Origin: Gnetum montanum
Lineage: Eukaryota; Streptophyta; Gnetopsida; Gnetales; Gnetaceae
Reading direction: 5' to 3'
Length of the DNA stretch: 41,288 nucleotides
NCBI GenBank assembly: GCA_015680685.1
Contig: MNCI01018056.1
Span: 92,082-133,369, forward strand
The position numbers and the translations under genes were made by a program. Under the pieces are notes generated by a model. It saw only the letters and a list, made by a program, of their open reading frames with translations, was not told where the DNA came from and made no database searches. This document shows, in pieces, positions 22,270 to 30,780 of the stretch; within the stretch, counting starts at the first letter, position 1; each line of letters opens with the position of its first letter.

Positions 22270-24640
22270 ATATAACAGTGAAATTAGCACACCGATAAAA
22301 AAGCCTTCTTCTCATAAGAGCAACTCACAACCTAAGGACCACACACAAGACAGTCAGCAAGATAAAACACATAACTAAAATAAGCCAAGTCCTAAACAAT
22401 ATAGGATGACATATACTCATCCTGATGAGTATATTCCTAACTTTACTTTTGTTCTCCATCAGGACGAACAACTGCAGTGGAGAGATTTGCAAGATAACAT
22501 TGTGTTACCTTCAGATCGATCAATCTCTCACATGCTTTTCCGTGCCTTGGTATAGATTGGCATGCAAGAGCATTTCGCGGAATACGTTGCGGAAGATTTT
22601 GACATGAGGGATTATTAGACCACAGATGCCCAATGTATGAGAAACTTAAGGCAGGAGAGTCAACATGCTTTTTTGAAGGGTAAAGCCCTGCACGTCCTTA
22701 GCGAAATAGGAGACGAGGAACCCTTTATCATGGGTTCTTTAGCAAAGGATGTTCCCCCTTCTAATGATGGTGAGGAGGATGAGTATCAGAACCTACGATC
22801 AATGATACATATCCCTAGTTCTGATACCCGTGAACACTAGTTGCTCACAGAGGGAACAACCGCTCATGCTAAGGATGGGCACTTATATCGTCACCACGAT
22901 CGGGGCCGTAGTAGCCTAAAAGAAGGCAAGAAACATCGTCATGGTAATGGTTTCCCTTCTTCTTCCCCTTCTTCACATCACTCACCCTCTCCTTCCACAT
23001 CTGGGCACAACCACCATGAACATAAAGGTGAGGATAAAAGTAAAAAGGACGAAAGACCTCGATAGGAAGGTCGAGAGATAGGACAAGGGCAAGGATGTAG
23101 GGAGAGTAGGGAACGACGAAGACATCACAGGCATCATNNNNNNNNNNNNNNNNNNNNNNNNNNNNNNNNNNNNNNNNNNNNNNNNNNNNNNNNNNNNNNN
23201 NNNNNNNNNNNNNNNNNNNNNNNNNNNNNNNNNNNNNNNNNNNNNNNNNNNNNNNNNNNNNNNNNNNNNNNNNNNNNNNNNNNNNNNNNNNNNNNNNNNN
23301 NNNNNNNNNNNNNNNNNNNNNNNNNCTGGTACTAGTCCTTAGAACCGGAAACCATCAGGAGGTGGAGTACGATGCTAGAACTGTTCAACGAAAAGTATTA
23401 AACGTACTCCAAAGTGTCTAATTTGCGTAAGCAGATCCAAGGCTAGAAGCAAGGTACACACGAACCCTTGGATGCTGCCATGGCATGCTATTACACATTG
23501 TTACATCGTTGCCCTGGCCATGGATATGCTCAGTGGGATCAACTTCGCCACATCGTGGATGGGCTAAGGAATGAAACTCAAAGAACCCTTGGGACTTACG
23601 CCTAAGGGAGACTCTCACAACTTAGAGCCCATGAAGTATGTAGCTTGTTGGAGCAAGTAGCAAATGAAGAAGGTGAACTACACAAAAGGGAAAGTGCAGA
23701 AGAGTACAATCATGATCCCTCCCTTCGGAAGAAGGGAGTGAAATTTTGTGATGAAGAGGATGAGTCACCAATCGAAGAATTGGTGAATCGGAAATCTTTG
23801 CTGATCCAAAAGTTAACAACCGAGGTATCGGCCAAAGTAGATCAAATGTGGGATTCCTTAATAGTCTTGAAAATTGTAGAACAGTCTAAGGTAGAACAAA
23901 GTAGTGACAAAGGTAAGAAAAAGTGGAGAGATTTAGGCCCTGCACATAACAAGGGTAAGGGAAAAATCACTAACTTCGATGTGGCTGAGGATTTTGATTC
24001 AGACGATGACAGTGGATGTGAGATCTACCATTATGATCATCTTAAGGGATGTTGTCCCATCATCTCACATCTACAGGAGTCTGGGGTGTATGCGCTTAAT
24101 CCAAGACTTAACCAACAGCAAACACCCCGCAGGTTACCTTATCCACAAGGTAATCCAAGGCAGTTCCACCAACCCTTAACGTATTACCCAAGTGGAACTC
24201 CGCCGCAGCCCATCGGATAGCATCAGCGTTGGCAATACCCACAGTCATGGGGGATGCCACTGCCAACACAACAGTACCCTTATCGGCAGCCCAATCCTTA
24301 TGGTTATTATGTGCAGCAGTCGATTTCTCCAAGTGACTCTATGGGTCACATAACCCGCAACCGTCACTACCAAGCTCGGGAGTACTTTACAAGGACTCCT
24401 TCTCCTCCGAGAGACATCTCACACTCATTCCATCCTCCTAATCCATCTGCACCTCTTCCACCACAAGTAGTTCCCATAACACCTTTTGCTCCAACAATGC
24501 AAGGGGAACTTCCTCCTTAACCGCAGCAACGTCATGCTAGGAGAGTTGTAAATATCCAACCTGTTGCTGGTTTTGACAACTATAAAAAGAGAAGACCTTA
24601 CTTCAGAACCAAAAGCCCAGATAAACTCTCGCAACAATAA
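22270..24640 (+). pseudogene. E6 gag and linker, nearly open, with an assembly gap
   Basis: A likely original start, ATGAAAAAGCC-like, now reads ATA at about 22294. Conserved blocks in order are DEYIPNFTFVLHQDEQLQW (22417-22480), NIVLPSDRSI, a Ser/His/Pro-rich stretch (22960-23010) and a Lys/Glu/Arg-rich region. An N gap follows at 23138-23325, where the IIEVVKI capsid block would be expected. Then come RRWSTMLELFNEKY, a region around 23460-23640 with stops, LLEQVANEEGEL and a charged coil. The Cys/His cluster CEIYHYDHLKGCC has lost one Cys to Tyr. A Pro/Gln/Tyr-rich linker follows. From 23645 to 24640 only a few stops occur, so this is the best preserved Athila-like gag here. Confidence 0.78.
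23138..23325. other. Assembly gap (188 N)
   Basis: A run of 188 N inside the E6 gag. The sequence on either side is the same gene, so the gap hides gag capsid sequence. Confidence 0.98.
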
Positions 24641-24652
24641 GCGGTTGAGGCC

Positions 24653-25537
24653 ATGTACACTCCTCCACCATCTAACACTTCGGAACACCCTTCAGTCCAA
24701 CAGAGCGTAACGCATACGGTTATGTTAACGGATACTGTAACTGACTGGATCAAGGTATGCCACCTTCCAAGGAAACTAACTGACCTTGGAAGTCCCTTAA
24801 TCTATTTGCAGATCGCCGAAAATGAACCACATAGGGCTCTTCTTGACTCAGGTTCCGAAGTCAAGTTAATTTCACAAGAGATGTATCACGCCTGGAACCT
24901 ACCCCAACTTAAGAAGAGCAACATTCAACTAGAGCTGGCAGACCAGTCCATCACCATTCCCTTAGGATTGGTGGAGGACATCATCACCACTATGTGTGGT
25001 TGGTTTTACCCAGCTGACTTTCTGGTGATTGAAGTGAACAACAACGAAGGGGACTTTCCGATTATAATGGGAAGGGCATGGCTAAGTACAGTAGACACAT
25101 GCCTTAGGATTCGCGATCTTTTCTTGGAAATCTCTAAGATAAACATATGTGGAAAGATCGAGAAGAGGAAAGTTCCATGCATAAAATACAGTGATTCATT
25201 AGGTGATGACATGGAGGAAATGCCTCCATGTAACAGGTGTGCCCAAGAAACTTTGCAACAAAGATGCCTGTATGTAGCAACCACACAAGAAGTAGTAGAC
25301 ACCCCGTGGTTGACAACTAGAAGGAGCAGAAAAATATGCATGGAACGAACTAGGGAAACCCATGCCAACAACGAAGGCATAGACACATTGAAATATGAGC
25401 ATCGCCATCTTCCACCCCTCAACCTAAGAACATCAGTTGGGAGAAGTTGGGTACTTCTACGAAATTCAAACAAACGCTCATTATTTCGAATCTCTACCCT
25501 ACAACTCAGTCATGGGGGAGATGTCCACCTATGCTAA
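24653..25537 (+). CDS. E6 retropepsin-like aspartic protease with C-terminal extension
   Basis: An open frame of 294 codons. The protease core has the intact active site LLDSGSEVKLIS (codons about 64-75, near 24842-24877), then LADQSITIPLGLVEDII, CGWFYPADFLVI and FPIIMGRAWLSTVD (24950-25095). The family normally cleaves Gag-Pol in the particle. It is the only Athila-like protease in the window with an intact D-S-G. Downstream of RCLYVATTQE and the LPPLNLR linker the frame runs over the deletion joint at about 25476/25477 and ends in a short novel tail at 25537. RT, RNase H and integrase are gone. It is probably read as part of a gag-protease polyprotein, not from its own ATG. Confidence 0.8.
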   Translation: MYTPPPSNTSEHPSVQQSVTHTVMLTDTVTDWIKVCHLPRKLTDLGSPLIYLQIAENEPHRALLDSGSEVKLISQEMYHAWNLPQLKKSNIQLELADQSITIPLGLVEDIITTMCGWFYPADFLVIEVNNNEGDFPIIMGRAWLSTVDTCLRIRDLFLEISKINICGKIEKRKVPCIKYSDSLGDDMEEMPPCNRCAQETLQQRCLYVATTQEVVDTPWLTTRRSRKICMERTRETHANNEGIDTLKYEHRHLPPLNLRTSVGRSWVLLRNSNKRSLFRISTLQLSHGGDVHLC

Positions 25538-25562
25538 TCATATGGGACGCTCAATTTTTTTA

Positions 25563-25686
25563 AGTTTTTGTTTTATATGTTTTTGTTTTACAACGTTTTT
25601 GTTTTACACATTTTTGTTTTACAACGTTTTTGTTTTACACATTTTTGTTTTACAAGTTTTTGTTTTACACGTTTTTGTTTTACAAA
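25563..25686. repeat. T-rich minisatellite, about 16-bp unit
   Basis: About eight head-to-tail copies of gtttttgttttaca(ac/ca), just after the internal polypurine motif of E6. E3 and E5 have only two to four looser copies at the same place, so the array expanded in E6. Confidence 0.8.
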
Positions 25687-27492
25687 TTGCTTTAACTATT
25701 CTCATTTTTGTTTTACATCATTATACTTTTTCAATTTGTGTGTGTGTGTGATCCACCCTGTAAGTTTGTCCCATAATAAGCATTCTTCATGATGGTATGA
25801 ATTGTTTTTATATTGATTGCTAATGTTTAGCTTTTTACCTTTAAGTCACAATGTTGATACTAAGGTATGTTTCTTTTGATATGGCAGGTAATGAGACCAC
25901 TTCATCCATCCATCAACTAATTTCTATGGTTTCTCTCAGCTTGGAAATGTACAGTCCCTTTCTAATAAGAACTTTCATGAATCGGTGATTGGGGATTTCT
26001 CAAACTAAGGAAGGACCTCATGGATTGAAAAGGGTGTGACTTCAAAGGAACTTGATGCTTTTGTATTGGTCATTCTCTTGGGTGCTTGAATGTTTCTTCT
26101 TGAGTTTTCTTGCCATTCCGATGTTACCCAATTATCGGAAGCTGAGACAATAAAAATAAGAAGTCTTTGCATGGTGTGGTTCTCACGCATAAAAACACAA
26201 AACTCAAAAAAAAAAGTAAAAAAAGTGAAAATTCAAAGCACATCCCTTAGACGAATAAACTTGGGCTACAAGAACTGGTTATGAAACCAAAAGTGTTCCC
26301 TCTAACTAAGGCCCTTCTCGCTTCCCATTCTCTCCTTTGTTTTGTTGGAATGGTGCTGGCTCTTGGAGCGTGCATTCTTGTTGCCTAAGTGGATGGTTTA
26401 ACCGAATGCATTGGTGCGATTGCACTAGATGTGGTTGGTTTGAGGCCAGAGTTGGAATGAGATTTACCAAGTGACATTAATCATCAAACACACAAGGGGC
26501 TGTACACCACCTTATTCTTGGAATTCCATTCCATTTCTCTTCTCTCCATCCTTCTCTCCATTATTCACCTCATTACCAGTTGTATCATTGGTGTATATAT
26601 GTTGGTTGATGCATTGTTTTCTTTTTGGTAAATTCTTATGGTTACAACTTTAACTCTTGTTCCAAATGACATTCCTAGGGCCTAAGGACTCTTTGAATGT
26701 GGGTTTGTCAGGGCATTAAGGGCATGAGCCTGCTTTGGGGAGGACCCACTGACATTCCTATTTGGAACATTAGTTAACTTCTTTTCCTTAACATTGTGCA
26801 ATTAATTCTATTTTGTTCATTACCATCTTGACATTTCCTTCATCGATGCCATAGTTCCTTTTTCTATATCTTTCTTACTCATTTTCTTTTTCCATTCTAA
26901 CGCTACCGGAGGTTCGCGATTAGTTATGGGGGTATGAGGCCTGATTTTTTCGATTTTCTCCTAGCCCCAAAATTTTTGATTTTCTTCCTAACCCCTACAC
27001 CTTCGGTAGTTATCCTTAATATATTCCCAGATCCATATCAGCCATACCACAACCTAGCCAATGGACTTACACCGAAGCAAGGTACAAATTCCATGATGAT
27101 TCCATTACCCTTGCTAATAGAAGATTGTGTTGTGTGTGCAGATGGTGACCATGCAAACAACGGAGTGGATCTAGAGCAAACACTTGGAGTGGAGTCGTGC
27201 TAGAAGTAGCGATGCAAGGAGCAAGATCGATAGCGTGCTTACGGATGGACAATGAAGGTGCAATCTTAGCGTTGGCAGCAACAACACTTCTTTCTCTCTC
27301 TCTTTCTCAACTGCCAACAAAGGCCTGATGTCATTGTAATAAGGTGTTCACCCTTGTTGTCATGAACACCAGTTTTGTCAAGTCTTGTAATAATGATCCG
27401 TTCACATGTCATCCCATTAGTTCCATTCCCCTTAATAATTCCATACCTACCTGATATTATTGTAAGGAACTCGAGGACGAGTTTTCATTCAG
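25687..27492 (+). other. E6 non-coding 3' tail
   Basis: It aligns with the tail of E5, including a CT tract at about 27292-27308. Several short ORFs exist, but none is conserved between the copies, so I call no gene. Confidence 0.65.
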
Positions 27493-27503
27493 TCATGGGG
27501 GTA
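27493..27503 (+). promoter_or_regulatory. Polypurine tract of E6
   Basis: tcatGGGGGta directly precedes the TGATGAG start of the 3' LTR, as expected for the plus-strand primer. An almost identical cagtcatGGGGGa occurs at 25508-25519, right after the coding region. Confidence 0.65.
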
Positions 27504-27711
27504 TGATGAGACACGATATTGCATGCACCGTGATATCGCGGCCATCGCGATATCGTGTCATCCCCTACGATATCGCGTACGCGATATCGTGGTTCATCGC
27601 CAAATCTATAAATAAGAGGCGGCACTCCCTTCATTTCCCATCCTAGGCTAGAAGTAGGGAAACTCTGGCAGTTTGATCACTCCAGAGATAGAATATTTTC
27701 CATGTGCCCGC
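27504..27711 (+). repeat. Truncated 3' LTR of E6
   Basis: It matches 21399-21604 of the 5' LTR, with an 18-bp or so extra palindromic unit (ccatcgcgatatcgtg) and scattered mostly transition differences. It stops after gtgcccgc, where the E7 LTR begins (TGTAACG). Bases 27707-27711 (cccgc) would be the left target duplication of E7. Confidence 0.88.
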
Positions 27712-28406
27712 TGTAACGACGGAAAATGTCGGCAACTGGAAAATACCGAACAAATTCCATGTACACAGTTTTAGCCACAGATCCGCGCGAGGGCTATGCT
27801 GGAAAAAAAAAATGAATTCGCGGCGCCCTGAACGGTCTTGTCAATCAGACAGGGACTTACTAATCAGTAAACCGATGAATATTTCGTAAAAACAATCTTA
27901 TTCGAGGAATCGTAAAACGAGGGGAAAACGATGTACATGGATTGCAACGGTGATAACGCTAAACACGATAAAAGGAGGCTGGCATAAGAGAAGCACATAG
28001 TTTCAAGATCCACGCTTTGACTCAAAAAATGTATATTTTGTATGAGAAATTACACTGGGGAATCCCTGATTACTGGATGTGAAGCAAGCACAAAACAACA
28101 AGCAGAACGGTCCAAACAAAAGTCCCATCTACCTCGTGGGCTAAAGCCAAGATGCAAGGAAGGCCAAGCTCTAACGTCTACCGATCAACTGTTTCTGACC
28201 AATAGAGTCTTCCCAGCAGAACGATTACTCTTGTCACCGATGCTTAAAGCGAACTGTGCTTTGTTTCTGCTGCAAGGTGATGCTGTCAACAATTGCCAAG
28301 GCACTGCTCTCTGTATCTCTGCTCCAAAAGTGATAAGTGCTCTAGTGCTCAGAAAAATGTCTTTGCTTCTCTGATTTGCCAACCCCTATATCTTTGTCAA
28401 TTGGGG

Positions 28407-28414
28407 TATTTATA
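28407..28414 (-). promoter_or_regulatory. TATA box of the E7 LTR
   Basis: TATAAATA on the minus strand in the context gcagccTATAAATAcccc, the same sequence context as in the Athila-like LTRs. Confidence 0.7.
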
Positions 28415-28512
28415 GGCTGCGACGCTTCGTGGAAAAGGTGCAACCCTGATGACGTGTGTCCCGCGTGTTTCGGGTACTATTGACTTGACTAATTTTGCGT
28501 CAAACTTCCTGA

Positions 28513-29003
28513 TTACGCACAACACGCTCGTTCGCGTATTGTGCGTGTAAAGAAGAGACGCGCGTTGGGCATGTTTCAACTATCTTGGGTTACATTACGC
28601 TCATTCACGCTGTGTTGCGTGTATGAGCGTAACGTAACATGGGAACAATGGAATTAAAGCCGTTTTACGCTCGCTTACGCAGCCGCGCGTAATGAAGCGT
28701 AAACAATGTCTAGTTTGGCAATGCAATATGCTGCGATACGCTCCGTTGCGTGATGAGCGTATGATTGAGCAATCGCATTGTCTTAGACTTTGCCTTTGAC
28801 TGTTCTGGAGCTTATTACACTGCCGTGCGTAACAGAGCGTAAACCTGTCTTTGAACTAAAGACTTAGCAAAATACACAAGAAATTGCATATCACGCTGCT
28901 TAAGCTTCTTCCTATGCTGAAGCAACTATCCTTCTGATGTCGGACTATGTTGAAACACCATCACGCTAAGCGCCATTACGCTTTGTTATGTGATATAGCA
29001 TAA
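28513..29003. repeat. Palindromic TTACGCTC..GAGCGTAA units in the E7 U3
   Basis: Six hairpin-forming units occur at 28513-28550, 28595-28632 (perfect 10-bp arms TTACGCTCAT/ATGAGCGTAA), 28664-28703 (8-bp arms plus an inner TTACGC/GCGTAA), 28736-28762 (8-bp arms), 28815-28842 and 28976-29003 (one mismatch each). Spacing is about 70-80 bp, with one weak or missing unit near 28890. They lie upstream of the LTR TATA box on the element's strand. Confidence 0.8.
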
Positions 29004-29085
29004 ACAGAAAAAGCATAGAAAGATTAGGCATCTGCATAAGAAGTCGAGGACTCGATGCTGTGCACCTCTTGGTGTTGCTCTGTCT

Positions 29086-29099
29086 TATTCCCCCCTTGG
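29086..29099 (-). promoter_or_regulatory. Polypurine-tract candidate of E7
   Basis: The minus strand reads CCAAGGGGGGAATA, with six G in a row, just inside the 3' LTR. It is the only such tract near the LTR, but it is not flush with a clear TG start. Confidence 0.45.
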
Positions 29100-30290
29100 A
29101 ATGCTGAGATGCACGCTTGCCTGAATTGCGAATCTTTGCCTGAGGCCAACTCGCGATTTTTTACGATGTTTCAATGGCCCCTCTTTGTTGACGGTTGGAG
29201 GGCTTACCCGAAAGACGTCGACAAAGAATACGAAACACCGGATTGGTAGAAGCAAGAACAGTGTCCATCCGTGGCTACTCAAGGATTGCCCTGTCAACAT
29301 GGAAGAGCAAAGCTGGAGGGAATGGGAGATAGAATGGCATGGTGGGAAATAGGTTCAGAGAAGGTGTAAAATGAGGCAGGATGGTAGAAGTATGGAATAC
29401 GCTTACAGCACGCACAGAAACATACGCACATTTGTATTGATAGGAATGCTTCCACACGAGCGTAGCGCGTCAGCCTGAGATCTCTCTGTCATTGATTATA
29501 GCAGGAATGTGTGCAAAAGGAGCATGATGCATCACTTCTGCGGTGTCTCTGCTAGCATGAGTGTGGAAAATGGATACTTGCGTATGTAGGTTTTGCGTAT
29601 GGGAAGCGGGTGGTGGGGATGAAGGAAACAAGAGCTAAGGGTAGGATTGTGAGAGGTGTAGATATGTAGATCTGAGTGGTTGGGCAAACCTGAGCAGCCA
29701 CTTCAACACGCTATTGTACTTCACCGCTCAGATGGATGCACCTTTGAGCGACATCCTCCAAGGCAAGTAACCTGCAACCACAAAAGAAAGTAGAGGACAC
29801 CATTGCTCATGCGAACAAGAGGCGAGGTTGTTGAAGCAAACGCTGTTTAATGTGAGCTAGAGCGATTGGGCTGTAAAGAAGAAGTCGGGGCATGCGAGCG
29901 GAGCCACCAATCCTGACGATTGGCCCAATATATCTTCGCCAAAAGGCATCAGACACAGTGCAGCTAACTGGTTGTATAGGGAACCAACCAGATGAATTTG
30001 CAAAGCCGACGTCCGATAGCGATGATTGGCGGAGGTCGCCGAGGTTGTTGTCGACGAGGACGTCGTCGGGGCTCCGGCTGGCGAGACTAATCTCTCAGAG
30101 GTGCTACCACTGCGGCGGATGCAGCGACAGCATCTCCGAGGGGTCAATAGGATGCCTTTCAGCTCGTCTGAGGGATCAGTAGGATGCCAGTGGGGTGGCG
30201 ATGCTGAAACTGTCCCAGTATCCCACCCCGTTGGTCGTGCAGCTATACAGAGATGATCACGCTTGCTTGATCTGCATGGCAGCGATCTGT
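29100..30290 (-). other. E7 region between the repeat array and the 3' LTR
   Basis: I recognise no domain. A long open frame on the minus strand (to 29857) and shorter ones on the plus strand (for example 30026-30256) exist because the sequence is GC-rich, but I see no family signature. A small duplication (gg.tca.taggatgcc) occurs at about 30140 and 30173. No promoter or terminator is evident. Confidence 0.4.
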
Positions 30291-30293
30291 AAG

Positions 30294-30780
30294 TCCCAGT
30301 TTTAAGTCCTGGTAGACTGCCATCGCTAGTTTTAAGTCTCAGCAGACCATGGTCCCAGTTTAAAGTCTGGGCGGACCAAGAAGTGCTAGTTTTACATCGT
30401 AGCGGACGGTGGTATGTCTGATTTATGGTCTTAGCAGATTGCACTGTGGATGTCAATTTTGCGTCATGACCTAGGGATAGATCTGTGCTGGTTTTACGTC
30501 TCAGTAGACAGCTACCTACCTGTGCCAGTTTAGCATCATGGCGGACGCGTGCAAAAAATGCCAGTTTTTCGTCTTGGAGGACCTGTACAACATTGCCAGT
30601 TTTACGTCGTAGCGGACGGTTACAACTTGCTAGTTTAGCGTCATAGTGGACGAACATTGCTAGTTTAGCGTCGTGGCGGACGCGTGCAAGGCATGCCAGT
30701 TTTACGTCGTAGTGGATGGTCAGGGCCAGTTTAACGTCGTAGCGGACACCTGGTGCCAGTTTTACGTCGTAGTGGACGAG
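30294..30780. repeat. 15-copy array of a 22-bp core after integrase
   Basis: The core consensus is GCCAGTTTTACGTCGTAGCG followed by GAC. The fifteen copies start (at the A of AGTTT) near 30298, 30328, 30357, 30388, 30421, 30455, 30490, 30527, 30563, 30598, 30632, 30662, 30698, 30728 and 30758. Spacing varies from 29 to 37 bp with unrelated spacers. Copies near the integrase end are most uniform, and the far copies are degraded. Because the spacing is not a multiple of 3, the peptides the minus strand could encode (YDVKLA, HDAKLA, LRRKTG) change frame, which argues for a DNA- or RNA-level role. Confidence 0.88.

Larger units (their letters stand above)
21399..27711 (+). mobile_element. E6: pol-deleted Athila-like element with gag and protease
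   Basis: Its order is 5' LTR (21399-22160), tRNA-Asp primer site, gag (with an N gap), an open protease frame, a deletion of RT to integrase, a non-coding tail, a polypurine tract and a truncated 3' LTR (27504-27711). The two LTR parts share a diagnostic palindromic U3 and differ by roughly 6 % by eye over about 190 bp. E6 sits in the tail of E5, and its own 3' LTR is cut by E7. Possible target-duplication bases on the left are CCATA (21394-21398); the partner is outside the window. Confidence 0.88.
27712..29064 (-). repeat. 3' LTR of E7 (right boundary uncertain)
   Basis: The left end TGTAACGACGG is fixed by the break in the E6 LTR. The right end is tentatively the CA at 29063-29064. The nearest polypurine candidate lies 25 bp away (29090-29095), so the true end may differ. 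The minus-strand TATA box is at 28414-28407. The U3 part carries spaced GC-rich palindromes. The partner LTR is outside the window, so identity cannot be checked. Confidence 0.6.

Noticed and set aside
29892-30256. Plus-strand ORFs near the end of E7 (29892-30182, 30026-30256)
   Set aside because: They are short, overlap each other and a minus-strand ORF, and have no recognisable domain. GC-rich composition explains them.
30294-30780. CRISPR-like array (regular cores with different spacers)
   Set aside because: The cores vary, the spacers are only 7-15 bp, there are no cas genes, and the context is a plant retrotransposon.
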